Notes under the pieces: generated by a model | Seen by the model: the letters and a program-made list of their open reading frames with translations, nothing else | The model's database searches: none | What the model was told of the DNA's origin: nothing | Source: Firmicutes bacterium UBA5201 | GTDB lineage: Bacteria; Bacillota; Clostridia; Peptostreptococcales; Acidaminobacteraceae | Length of the DNA: 64,000 nucleotides | Reading direction: 5' to 3' | Assembly (NCBI GenBank): GCA_002412775.1 | Contig: DHVT01000015.1 | Location: 1 to 64,000 of the forward strand | Shown here: positions 15,787 through 24,568 of the stretch, piece by piece | How the letters are laid out: every line of letters begins with the position of its first letter | Numbering within the stretch: the first letter of the stretch is position 1 | Made by a program: the position numbers and the translations under genes

Positions 15787-18036
15787 ATGGGAGATGAATT
15801 CAATAAAAAAATAAATTTCAAAATATTTATTATGCCGGTATCAATAATTACTATAATTTTTATTTTGCTCGGTTTTTTTGTCCGTGAGGCAATAACAGAT
15901 TTTTACTATAAACAGACAGAGATTGAATCACTTGGTCAAGCCAGAAGTTATTCTCAGAATCTCTCTAAAGCGGTAGATGCAAGAGAACTTATAAATTCTT
16001 TTTTAGATGAGAAATTACGGGTTGCCAGCAAAACTGCCGGGCTTTACAGTGGGAACCATTCAAATGAGACACTTGCGGAGCTTACTGAATTGCTGGAAAT
16101 TGACGCTATTTACTCCTATGACAAAAATGGTGTTGTTATACATTCCAGCACAGGCGATTTCATTGGTTGGGAGGCTTATGAAGGTCACCCGGTCAAATTT
16201 TTTATGACTGGTGAAATCAATCAATATGTCGAACCGATCAGACCTGATTCCGAGACGGGTGTGCTCTATAAATTTGCCTATGTCAAAGCTGAGGATGGGA
16301 CTTTTGTTCAAATTGGAGTTCTTGCAGATCGGCTGTACAGTTTTTTGTCCGGATTTGAATTCGATGAGATCTTCGATAAAGATAGACTCGATAAAACTGA
16401 GACCTATATCCATTTCATCGACAATGGAATGAAGATAACTGAGAGTACTGATACTGAAATGTTGGGAAAAACCATTGTTGATCCATTGATCATTTCTGCA
16501 ATTTCTGAAGGAAGGGATTATGGAACCATCAATAAGGATAATGGAAAATCTGTATATGAGGTGTTTGTGCCATTATTCGCCGATGGTGAACGCTTGGGCA
16601 CATTGGCGGTAACCAAATCCATGGAAGAGACCAAAGGTTTGATCATCAATTTAATTCTGATCGGACTAACCGTACTGGCTATCGTGTATGGAGCATTGAT
16701 GTACCTCATGGTTACAACACATAAGAGAAGCAAACTGTTGCATGAGTTGGCCTATTTTGATGAGTTGACAGGGCTACCCAATAAGAATTTTCTCAAGGTA
16801 TTTTTGGAAAAAAAAATAAACGCGGATTCTGAAACCAATAATACAGTCATTTTTGTCAATTGCAGTAATATTAAAGTCATCAATATGCTTTATGGATTTA
16901 GTTATGGGGACATGGTTTTAGAGCAATTCGGTAAAAAAATCAATGCCTTTACAGATTTTGATGTCCCTCTTTTTAGGTTTTCCGCAGGAAGATTTGTCAT
17001 TTACTTGAAGAATCTTGGAGAACGCGAATCGTTGAGCACCTTTGCAGATCAGTTGGTCACAATGCTCAACAAGCCTATTGTAATTGGCGATGACGAACAT
17101 TATTTGCAGACCCATGTCAGTATCGTGGAACTCAACCGAAGATATGACAATGTGGATCACGTGTTCAGAAACGCACTATTGACGCTGGAAAACATCAGAA
17201 ACAACGATACAATCAGCTATCGTTTCTTTGACAGTGAAATGGAAGACAAAGTTCAAAGACAGGAAATCATTGAAAAAGATCTGAGAAATGCGCTCTCCAG
17301 TGAATCGAATAACAAAATCTATGCAGCATACCAACCTCAGGTTTGTCTCAAAACCGGCGAAATATTAGGTTTTGAAGCCCTTGCGCGTCTAGAGTCAGAG
17401 CGTCTTGGCAATGTATCACCAAATGAGTTCATAGAAATCGCAGAAAAAAAACACTTGATTGTTCCACTCGGTAATTTCATTCTAAGAAGCGCTTGTGAAT
17501 TCGCAAATATCATTCAGTCCAAAAGCGGGAGAAACATCAAAATGTCAGTCAATGTATCCGCCATTCAACTACTTTGTGAAGATTTCATCGAAACGGTCAT
17601 AAAGATCGTTGAAGACACTGGAATACCACCTTATCTTTTGGAACTTGAAATCACCGAATCTGTGATTTTGGAGAATTTTGAATTGATCAACAACAAGTTG
17701 AAGCAACTCAAGAGTCATGGTATTGAAATCGCACTGGATGATTTTGGTACCGGCTACTCTTCGTTCATGAGATTCAATGAACTCAATATCGATACAGTCA
17801 AGATTGACAGATATTTCATCAATAAAATCACCAATGGGAAAAAAGGTGAAAATATAGTTGGAGCAATAATCGCAATGGCTCAAAACAAAGGACTGGTAGT
17901 TGTCGCGGAAGGTGTTGAAGATACTGGGCAGAAGCAATATCTCATAGATCAAAACTGTGACATCATGCAAGGATTCCTTTTTAGTAGACCGGTTAGCAAA
18001 GAACAAGCACTAGAGATGATTGAGAACTTCGAATAG
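15787..18036 (+). CDS. Membrane c-di-GMP phosphodiesterase (degenerate GGDEF + EAL)
   Basis: Protein of about 749 residues: N-terminal membrane helix, extracytoplasmic Cache-like sensor (about 35-290), second membrane helix, GGDEF domain and EAL domain. The GGDEF signature is SAGRF (residues 399-403), so cyclase activity should be lost and the domain is probably regulatory. The EAL domain looks active: EALAR at 530, ELEITES, DDFGTGYSS with Asp651/652, KIDRYF and VVAEGVED are kept. It would break down c-di-GMP in response to an external ligand. Start at 15787 follows GGGGA with 6 nt spacing; an in-frame ATG at 15760 lacks a ribosome site and lies very close to a TATAAT sequence. Followed by a terminator. 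Confidence 0.9.
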   Translation: MGDEFNKKINFKIFIMPVSIITIIFILLGFFVREAITDFYYKQTEIESLGQARSYSQNLSKAVDARELINSFLDEKLRVASKTAGLYSGNHSNETLAELTELLEIDAIYSYDKNGVVIHSSTGDFIGWEAYEGHPVKFFMTGEINQYVEPIRPDSETGVLYKFAYVKAEDGTFVQIGVLADRLYSFLSGFEFDEIFDKDRLDKTETYIHFIDNGMKITESTDTEMLGKTIVDPLIISAISEGRDYGTINKDNGKSVYEVFVPLFADGERLGTLAVTKSMEETKGLIINLILIGLTVLAIVYGALMYLMVTTHKRSKLLHELAYFDELTGLPNKNFLKVFLEKKINADSETNNTVIFVNCSNIKVINMLYGFSYGDMVLEQFGKKINAFTDFDVPLFRFSAGRFVIYLKNLGERESLSTFADQLVTMLNKPIVIGDDEHYLQTHVSIVELNRRYDNVDHVFRNALLTLENIRNNDTISYRFFDSEMEDKVQRQEIIEKDLRNALSSESNNKIYAAYQPQVCLKTGEILGFEALARLESERLGNVSPNEFIEIAEKKHLIVPLGNFILRSACEFANIIQSKSGRNIKMSVNVSAIQLLCEDFIETVIKIVEDTGIPPYLLELEITESVILENFELINNKLKQLKSHGIEIALDDFGTGYSSFMRFNELNIDTVKIDRYFINKITNGKKGENIVGAIIAMAQNKGLVVVAEGVEDTGQKQYLIDQNCDIMQGFLFSRPVSKEQALEMIENFE

Positions 18037-18064
18037 AAACCATATCTTTCAGGTATGGTTTTTT
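18037..18064 (+). terminator. Intrinsic terminator
   Basis: AAACCATA, 9-nt loop, TATGGTTT and T run, starting directly at the end of the EAL gene. Confidence 0.8.
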
Positions 18065-18104
18065 CTACATATCGGACAAATCACGAATAAAGGAGGCAAC
18101 ATTT

Positions 18105-19709
18105 TTGAATAATCATATCAAATCGCTGAACGCATTGACCCTAGACCATTATGACATCAACTGCACAAACATGGGGGATGAAATCTGGATCAACACCAAT
18201 ATTTCAGAAACGATCCCCGACGTCTATACACCACTGACTTGGTCAATCGGCAAAATTCTTGACGAAGGGTCTGGAAACATATATGGCAGACCCTATATGA
18301 ACATCAGTAGACGCATAAATGTCATTAAAGCAATAATGGGTCCATTCTCAAAAGGTGCCCTGAAAAGGATATTCGACCTCTACGGCGAATTGCCAAAAGG
18401 CATGACCATCCCAAATCATCCGATGAGCAGAAGTGAAGCGTTTAAAATGATGCCCCCAAATGCTTTAGGCATTGGCAAAGCGTCGCGAAACGCTACAAGA
18501 ACACTAAAACCATTTCTAAAAGGAACTCCGGATTGGCAAAAAAAAATGAAACTGAAAATAGAAAACGCTGAAACCCCAGATGTGCTCCAACAGATCTGGA
18601 TAAAAGAGCTCAAACCCTATGTTTTGAAGGCTTGGCTAAACGCCGGCGCTGCAGCCACAGGCATGCAGAAAATAACATCTCTGAGTAAGAAGCTCACAAA
18701 GATGGTCGGCCCCGAAAACTGTGCCATCTTGATGTCCAATCTCAGAGGCGAGCAGCAACTTGAAAGTCTCGGCCTCGTGAGGGGCATCTCGAAAGTGCTT
18801 TCAGGTGAGATGAGTAAAGAACAGTATATTGAGCAGTATGGTCACCGAGGGACACACGAATATGAACTCAGTTTGCCGGTGGACGCCGAAAATCCGGATT
18901 GGATCGAAAAGCAAGTGAGAGAATATGAATCACTGGGCATAGATGTCGAAAAAATGCTCATCAATCAGCGCAAGAAATTCGATGAGGCTTTTGTGAGGTT
19001 TATAGAGCGCTATCCCAATAAAATCATGTGGCTTAAAAAAGAATTGAAAAGTGCGTCTAATGTTATGATTTTGAGGGAAAGAGCTCGTTCCGAATTCGTG
19101 AGGGTCTATCGATTGATCCGGTTATTCGCACTCAAAGCCGGTGCATTCCATGATCTTGGAGAAAAGGTGTTCCTTTTATACATCGATGAAGTGGAACAAT
19201 TGCTTTCAGGTGGAGAAATCAAGTGGGAAATCATCCCGATAAGGCGAGCGAATTATGAGAAGTATAAGCGTTATCCTCCATTTCCATCCGTGATCAAGGG
19301 GCGTTTCGACCCTGAAGCATGGGCGAATAATCCGGACCGACGAACGGATTATTATGATGCGTCAATGCCAAATGTGGAGATAGACTCAACAGATATGCTG
19401 AAAGGTCATCCTGGTGCTGCGGGCAGCGTAAAAGGCTTGGTCAGAGTCATCCACCGGTTTGAAGATGCCCATCAGCTTTTGCCAGGAGAAATTCTAGTGA
19501 CTACAACGACAAACATAGGCTGGACACCTGTTTTTCCAAAAGCTTTAGCCATTGTCACAGATGTCGGTGCACCGCTTTCCCATGCGGCCATAGTCGCCAG
19601 AGAAATGGGGATACCCGCAGTTGTGGGTTGTGGCGATGCCACGATAAGACTCAAGACCGGTGATAAAGTCAAAGTGGATGGTGGACAAGGTACCGTGGAA
19701 ATACTATAA
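18105..19709 (+). CDS. Orphan PEP-synthase/rifampin-phosphotransferase-like protein without ATP-grasp
   Basis: Protein of 534 residues. The C-terminal 100 residues are a swivelling phosphohistidine domain of the PEP-utilising family: GAPLSHAAIVAREMGIPAVVG with His493 in the phospho-acceptor position, ending in KVKVDGGQGTVEIL. The upstream 400 residues are mostly helical and resemble the middle domain of rifampin phosphotransferase/PEP-synthase-like proteins (early VYTPLTWS motif). The N-terminal ATP-grasp domain that normally charges the histidine is absent, and the gene has its own AGGAGG and TTG start at 18105, so this is not a truncation at the contig level. It may need a partner kinase or be phosphorylated in trans. 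Substrate unknown. Confidence 0.75.
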   Translation: MNNHIKSLNALTLDHYDINCTNMGDEIWINTNISETIPDVYTPLTWSIGKILDEGSGNIYGRPYMNISRRINVIKAIMGPFSKGALKRIFDLYGELPKGMTIPNHPMSRSEAFKMMPPNALGIGKASRNATRTLKPFLKGTPDWQKKMKLKIENAETPDVLQQIWIKELKPYVLKAWLNAGAAATGMQKITSLSKKLTKMVGPENCAILMSNLRGEQQLESLGLVRGISKVLSGEMSKEQYIEQYGHRGTHEYELSLPVDAENPDWIEKQVREYESLGIDVEKMLINQRKKFDEAFVRFIERYPNKIMWLKKELKSASNVMILRERARSEFVRVYRLIRLFALKAGAFHDLGEKVFLLYIDEVEQLLSGGEIKWEIIPIRRANYEKYKRYPPFPSVIKGRFDPEAWANNPDRRTDYYDASMPNVEIDSTDMLKGHPGAAGSVKGLVRVIHRFEDAHQLLPGEILVTTTTNIGWTPVFPKALAIVTDVGAPLSHAAIVAREMGIPAVVGCGDATIRLKTGDKVKVDGGQGTVEIL

Positions 19710-19759
19710 TTAGGAACAAATCGACAATTATCGCGACTAAAGTATGCGAGGAGAGTGTT

Positions 19760-20599
19760 ATGGGAAGATTGGTCATCATTGAAGATGTGGAAATCTTGAG
19801 ATTGAGGCTTGAAAAATCACTTGAGGACAATGGAATCAAAGGATTCGAATCCATCAGCAATCACCAAATCAGAACAATAAGATCGAATATCGTTTTTAAA
19901 GACGCTTCATTGGTAATCATAGATCTTGACAATCAAGACCTCGATCTTCAAGCAACCATAGAGAGTATCAGAGAACACTCATCTCAAATCAACATACCGA
20001 TTTTGGTGTTGAGCAGAAATTCTGATCTGACCACTCTCAACAAAGCGATTGCTCTAGGGTGCACGGATTTCATCCTCAAACCTTTCACCAATGAGACATT
20101 CATCAGAAAAGTAGTGCTCAATTTGGCCAAGAAGGATCCAGGTCAAGTTCAAGTTGTGCATGATCCAAAAAGTCAGCATGAGGAAGAAGGCATTCACATG
20201 TTGAAATGGAATGCCGGATTTGAAATTGGGGTCCAATCAATAGACGATGACCATAAAAATATCATAGAACATTTTGAGAAACTGTACTCATTGATGAAGA
20301 GTGGTCAAGGCCATGCTTATTATCCGGAATTTCTTGCGTTTCTAGAGGAATATGTGGATACTCATTTCGAGCGTGAAGAAGCGTTGCAAAGGGAAATCGA
20401 ATACGATGATTATGAACATCATCTTCAACTTCATAACGAATTCAAAATAAAAGTAAAAGAGTTGATTATGGAACATGGTAAGGAAGTGGCGACCAACAGC
20501 GATCTCATAAAGATCAATCTATTTATTAAGGACTGGCTGATTCATCACATCTTGCTTGTTGATTACAAAATCGGGTTATTCATGAGCTCAACGAAATAG
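19760..20599 (+). CDS. Receiver domain fused to bacteriohemerythrin
   Basis: Protein of 279 residues. Residues 1-125 are a response-regulator receiver: acidic pair in IIEDVE, phospho-Asp in LVIIDLD (about 54) and the conserved Lys in FILKPF. Residues 148-279 are a hemerythrin domain with the diiron ligands in order: DDDHKNIIEHF, HFEREE, YEHHLQLHNEF and WLIHHILLVDYKIG. It could sense oxygen or store it and couple this to phosphorelay signalling; no DNA-binding or enzymatic output is present, and no histidine kinase lies next to it. ATG at 19760 follows GAGGAGAG. It is 50 bp after the orphan phosphohistidine gene and may share its transcript. Confidence 0.88.
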   Translation: MGRLVIIEDVEILRLRLEKSLEDNGIKGFESISNHQIRTIRSNIVFKDASLVIIDLDNQDLDLQATIESIREHSSQINIPILVLSRNSDLTTLNKAIALGCTDFILKPFTNETFIRKVVLNLAKKDPGQVQVVHDPKSQHEEEGIHMLKWNAGFEIGVQSIDDDHKNIIEHFEKLYSLMKSGQGHAYYPEFLAFLEEYVDTHFEREEALQREIEYDDYEHHLQLHNEFKIKVKELIMEHGKEVATNSDLIKINLFIKDWLIHHILLVDYKIGLFMSSTK

Positions 20600-20629
20600 A
20601 TGAAAGATTAACCGTTTTGAGTGAAGTAA

Positions 20630-21280
20630 TCATGCTGCAACAATGGACCGAGCCAACAGTTCCAACAACTGTGGTGATTCATGAAGAATGTGGTCTGGGT
20701 TCAGAATTTTGATGGACTCTTCGTCAAGTATGCTCCATGCCACCATGGCACTTCTTATGCCGGCTGCTTTTGCGGCCAAAATATCATTGTCGGTATCTCC
20801 GATGAATATGGCTTCATGTGGCTCGACGTTGAATGTTCGAAGCACCTCGAGCAGCCCATCGGGATCCGGTTTGGTGGCTTTCACTTCATCTCGGCTCAAT
20901 GTCAAATGAAACAAGTCTTCAATACCCAGGTGTTTGAGTCCCATTTCAAGAGATGCTCTGCTGTTGTTTGTCACAATGGCCAGATTGAGGTTTAGACCTT
21001 TCAAAAATCGAAGCAGTTCAATCATACCTGGAAATGCGGATGTCTTATGATTGTGATGATTACTGTACCATATCCTGAATTGTTCCACCAAGAGTTTGCT
21101 CAAACGGCTGTCAATGGCAGACATTTGTACTTCTAATGGTTTTCCTGCGAGAGCCAGTATTTCTTTTTCTGTAAAATGATAACCTCGATGCATATATGAA
21201 AAATGATTGAGTCCTTCTTCTATGAGAGTATTGGTATTGATGATTGTTCCGTCAAAATCGAAAATAATAGTATTGATCAT
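20630..21280 (-). CDS. HAD hydrolase, PpaX/phosphoglycolate phosphatase-like
   Basis: Protein of 216 residues of the haloacid dehalogenase superfamily with a helical cap. Motif I is DFDGT at residues 8-12, motif II is IVTNNS, motif III Lys lies in ATKPDPDG and motif IV is GDTDND. Length and the TIINTNTLI cap start resemble pyrophosphatase PpaX, which hydrolyses pyrophosphate released by HPr kinase; a phosphoglycolate-phosphatase role is the other option. Start at 21280 is chosen because AAAGGAGGT lies 7 nt upstream; a longer frame exists but has no support. It converges on the receiver-hemerythrin gene with 30 bp between and no clear terminator. Confidence 0.82.
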   Translation of the reverse strand: MINTIIFDFDGTIINTNTLIEEGLNHFSYMHRGYHFTEKEILALAGKPLEVQMSAIDSRLSKLLVEQFRIWYSNHHNHKTSAFPGMIELLRFLKGLNLNLAIVTNNSRASLEMGLKHLGIEDLFHLTLSRDEVKATKPDPDGLLEVLRTFNVEPHEAIFIGDTDNDILAAKAAGIRSAMVAWSILDEESIKILNPDHILHESPQLLELLARSIVAA

Positions 21281-21459
21281 GGTGTTACCTCCTTTGTTGA
21301 CCTGATTGTAACACTCGAATGTCAAATCTGAATGAGCATCTCTTGAAGACTGTGTTAAATATAATGAAAATTTAATGTTAATTACAGAGTTTTTTAGTCT
21401 TTGAGGGACATAATATAGATATTGGAGTTTCAATTGCAGGACAATGGATGGAGGGGCTC

Positions 21460-22047
21460 ATGAACAAGAAGATTTTAGTTTACATCTATGATGATATGGC
21501 TGATTTTGAAGTGACACTCTTGTGTCATATGTTGGGAGTGGATAATGGCTTTGAAGTGATCACCATCTCTTCGGATCTGAAAGTCAAAACGAGTAAATGT
21601 GGCATCGCTTATGTGCCAAAGATGACCATCAAGGACTTCGCACAGAGCAAAATCAAAGTGGATGGCATCATAATACCAGGCGGATGGCATTTCGGGACCA
21701 ACCATGAACTTTCAAGTCTCCTGAAGAAGCTGCATGAAGATCAAAAATTGATTGCTGCAATTTGTGCCGCACCTTGGATGCTCGCTGTATCGGGCGTTCT
21801 GGGGACTCACAGGTACACCACAAGTATAGAGTCCTGGAGCAACGATCAAAAATCGGTCTTCGGAGTGGATAACCCATTTGACTGGGTTTATTACAGAGAT
21901 CAAAGAGTTGTAGTGGATGAAAACATCATAACAGCGAAAGGATATGCTTTCGTCGATTTTTCGATTGCTGTCTGCAGTTATCTCAACCTGTTTAAAAATG
22001 ATGCTGAAATCATTGAATTCAGGGAAAATATTACTGGAATCAACTGA
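21460..22047 (+). CDS. DJ-1/PfpI family protein
   Basis: Protein of 195 residues with the DJ-1/PfpI (class I glutamine amidotransferase-like) fold. The nucleophile elbow is AAICAAPWML with Cys102, preceded by the GIIIPGG loop that holds the conserved Gly residues. Members act as protein or glyoxal deglycases, chaperones or peptidases; which of these applies cannot be read from sequence. ATG at 21460 follows GGAGGGG; the ATG at 21448 lacks a ribosome site. It is transcribed away from the HAD gene and ends at a terminator shared with the converging MFS gene. A second, only distantly similar DJ-1 protein is encoded at 48145-48723. Confidence 0.85.
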   Translation: MNKKILVYIYDDMADFEVTLLCHMLGVDNGFEVITISSDLKVKTSKCGIAYVPKMTIKDFAQSKIKVDGIIIPGGWHFGTNHELSSLLKKLHEDQKLIAAICAAPWMLAVSGVLGTHRYTTSIESWSNDQKSVFGVDNPFDWVYYRDQRVVVDENIITAKGYAFVDFSIAVCSYLNLFKNDAEIIEFRENITGIN

Positions 22048-22077
22048 AAAAAAGCCACCTTCGACTTGAGGTGGCTT
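22046..22077. terminator. Bidirectional intrinsic terminator
   Basis: AAGCCACCT, 8-nt loop, AGGTGGCTT between converging genes. On the minus strand it is followed by seven T, so it mainly serves the MFS/HD-GYP transcript. Confidence 0.85.
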
Positions 22078-22091
22078 ATTCTTGTGAAAAT

Positions 22092-23255
22092 TTATTTTTT
22101 AAGTCCGATCATGACGAATACAAAACCGATTATGACACTGATCAAACCTGTCATCAACATGGCTGTAACGCTAAAACTATCAATCAAAGTGCCCCCAATC
22201 ATACTGCCTGCGACATTTCCAAGTGTCGTTGCACTGACTATGAGCGTCTGACCTTTTACCCGGTCATTTGCATGGATTTTCAGGTTGATATAAGCGACCG
22301 AAACGGGAATATAAAGTGCAAAGGATATCGCTTGCGTCAATTGGGCGATATAAATACCGGTCATATTGGTGGCCATTACAAAGAGGGTGCCACGGACAAT
22401 GTAAAAGAAGATTGATATGGCGAACAGTTTTTCGATTGAAAACCTTTGAATGAGTTTGGATGAATAAAGCATGACCGGAATTTCAATTGCGGCCATCATC
22501 ATAAGCGCCAAACCAAAATCCTTTTCAGTGCCGCCTACGGATTTGACAATGTAGATCATGAACACGTTGAGCATGGAATGCAGTACAAATATGAACATCA
22601 TACCGGTCAAAAGGAACTTGAAACGTGGGTAGCGTTTGAAGAACGGAGATTTGCGTTCGTCATGTCCGTCTCGGTTATGACCATCTATTTTATCGACAGA
22701 TTTCACAGGAAATGTGTAGACGACCATGGCAAGTGCAATCAACATTCCAAATGAAATTTTGGGTAGGATGTCAATGGATGTTAGTGAGATAAAATAACCA
22801 ATGGATGATGAAGCGCCCGCAAAAGCAAGTGAACCGAATGCCCGAGCCATACCGAAATTGATGGTGGATTCATCTGTACTCGCATTGAACATGAGAGCAC
22901 TCATCAAAGGTTGAAGGGAAACTATGGAAATCAGGCTCAAAATATAACTGATCAAAATGACAATGCTCAAATCCCCTCTGAACTGAATCAGAAGATTTGA
23001 CATAATGGCTATGGATACAATAGAAAAAATAAGTCCGCGCAATCGCTTCGGATTTCCTCTGTCCGCCCATGAGCCCATGAGGGGTTGTATCACAGCGGCA
23101 ACCATGGATGCTGAAGCCATCAATGCACCCGAATAGACGCTGGAAAAGCCTTTTGTTTCCAAAAACATTACCGCATAACTGAAAACACTACAAAATGTCA
23201 TCCAGTACAATGCTTGAAGGCCAATGCCATAAACTTGAATCTTTTTAGACTTCAT
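22092..23255 (-). CDS. MFS transporter (MFS_1-like)
   Basis: Integral membrane protein of 387 residues with about 12 hydrophobic helices. The loop between helices 2 and 3 carries the MFS signature GSWADRGNPKRLRG, and the second half repeats the pattern. The overall look is the MFS_1-like group (sugar or nucleoside permease-like), with no decisive substrate residues. ATG at 23255 is preferred over the in-frame GTG at 23267, because the GAGGA overlapping that GTG acts as ribosome site. It starts 23 bp after the HD-GYP stop, so the two are co-transcribed; whether the transporter relates to c-di-GMP signalling is not evident. Confidence 0.82.
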   Translation of the reverse strand: MKSKKIQVYGIGLQALYWMTFCSVFSYAVMFLETKGFSSVYSGALMASASMVAAVIQPLMGSWADRGNPKRLRGLIFSIVSIAIMSNLLIQFRGDLSIVILISYILSLISIVSLQPLMSALMFNASTDESTINFGMARAFGSLAFAGASSSIGYFISLTSIDILPKISFGMLIALAMVVYTFPVKSVDKIDGHNRDGHDERKSPFFKRYPRFKFLLTGMMFIFVLHSMLNVFMIYIVKSVGGTEKDFGLALMMMAAIEIPVMLYSSKLIQRFSIEKLFAISIFFYIVRGTLFVMATNMTGIYIAQLTQAISFALYIPVSVAYINLKIHANDRVKGQTLIVSATTLGNVAGSMIGGTLIDSFSVTAMLMTGLISVIIGFVFVMIGLKK

Positions 23256-23278
23256 TTCAATCCTCACTTCATGCAGAT

Positions 23279-24463
23279 CTAGTGGGTCACATTTTGTTTT
23301 AAGAGTGCGACAAGTTCTTGATTCAAGGACATGCCCTCCATGATTTCAAAAGTGGCTTTTCCCGTGTATCCCTTTCTGTAGGGACGATCAGTGGTCATCG
23401 CGCTGTAGACGTCCGCAACCGCGAGTATCTGAGATGAAAAAGGAATTTCATCTCCCATTAGACCATCCGGATACCCTTTGCCGTCGAGAAGTTCGTGGTG
23501 GTGTTTGACGATGATCGCCACCTCGTTCAAATTGGGGAATTGGGATACGATTTCATACCCGATGGTGGAATGCTTTTTGATCTCATCAAACTCTTCTTTT
23601 TCCAGTCTTCCGGTCTTGTTGAGGATGCTTTCCGAAATGCCGATCTTACCGATATCGTGCAAATAGCCTGCTTTTTCAAGTGTTTTTTGCTGTTTTCGGT
23701 TCATTCCTAATGATTTTGCAATAGTCTCGGCATACCGTGCAACGTCCTTTGAATGTTCCGCGGTATAGGCGTCTTTTTTTGATAGGAGCATGACGATATT
23801 TGCGAGTCCTTCAATCTCATAATGTGAACTGATGGAATATTTTTTAATAGTATGTGATAAGAGTATGCCTAGAAATCCCAAGAAGAAAGCACTTATGAAA
23901 TGGAAGAAGCTCAATGTTTTTTCATTGCTGGAAATCTGTATGTTTTCGATGCTGTCGCCATCGTTGATAACGATAGTGAAATTCAACTTATTGCTGACAA
24001 GAACCTGTTTCAGAAGATTGGAGGGGTTGAATTTCATACGGATCAACATATCTTCTATATAAAGTTCAGTAGAACTGTCAAATATGCCGAAATATAGGTA
24101 AAGTTCCTGATTTTCCGAGCGAAACTTATAAAACGCCGAACCGTCAAATGGAGCATTTATGGTTTCGATTTCATCCACAACAGGGAATGTGCTCAGAATA
24201 TCGTGTGTGTAGTGGTCCAAAAAAGAATCGTCCATCGCTATGATGGAATCGTACATCTCATCCCATTGAAAATAGCCGACACTGATACCATCCGCACTGG
24301 AGATGACATACGACTGTATGATACTCTCCACAAGATCTTCGAGTTCTGCGATTCTGGATTGATTGAGCCTGAAAAATCCAGTTAATGATATGGAAAATAG
24401 TAAAACAAATACTATTATTTTAGTTTTTCGATGTTCTTGAAACATCTGCTGAAAAAATCCCAT
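23279..24463 (-). CDS. Membrane HD-GYP c-di-GMP phosphodiesterase
   Basis: Protein of 394 residues. Two membrane helices (about 17-35 and 190-215) flank an extracytoplasmic segment that resembles a CHASE4-type sensor (GYFQWDEMYDSI near its start). The cytoplasmic half is an HD-GYP domain with all catalytic motifs: AEHSKDVARYA, LHDIGKIGI, KKHSTIGYEI, KHHHELLDGKGYPDGL and AVADVYSAMTTDRPYR. It should hydrolyse c-di-GMP. Start at 24463 follows GGGAGA. It heads a two-gene unit with the MFS transporter. With the EAL gene at 15787 and the cyclase at 27204 it makes three c-di-GMP genes within 13 kb. Confidence 0.92.
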   Translation of the reverse strand: MGFFQQMFQEHRKTKIIVFVLLFSISLTGFFRLNQSRIAELEDLVESIIQSYVISSADGISVGYFQWDEMYDSIIAMDDSFLDHYTHDILSTFPVVDEIETINAPFDGSAFYKFRSENQELYLYFGIFDSSTELYIEDMLIRMKFNPSNLLKQVLVSNKLNFTIVINDGDSIENIQISSNEKTLSFFHFISAFFLGFLGILLSHTIKKYSISSHYEIEGLANIVMLLSKKDAYTAEHSKDVARYAETIAKSLGMNRKQQKTLEKAGYLHDIGKIGISESILNKTGRLEKEEFDEIKKHSTIGYEIVSQFPNLNEVAIIVKHHHELLDGKGYPDGLMGDEIPFSSQILAVADVYSAMTTDRPYRKGYTGKATFEIMEGMSLNQELVALLKQNVTH

Positions 24464-24568
24464 AAAATCTCCCTTGATTACGTATAATATCATAAGGCTA
24501 ATAATGACTTTATCATTTTAACACTAAATTTTTATTCAGTCCAATAAATGTTAAGTAGGTGTAACATC

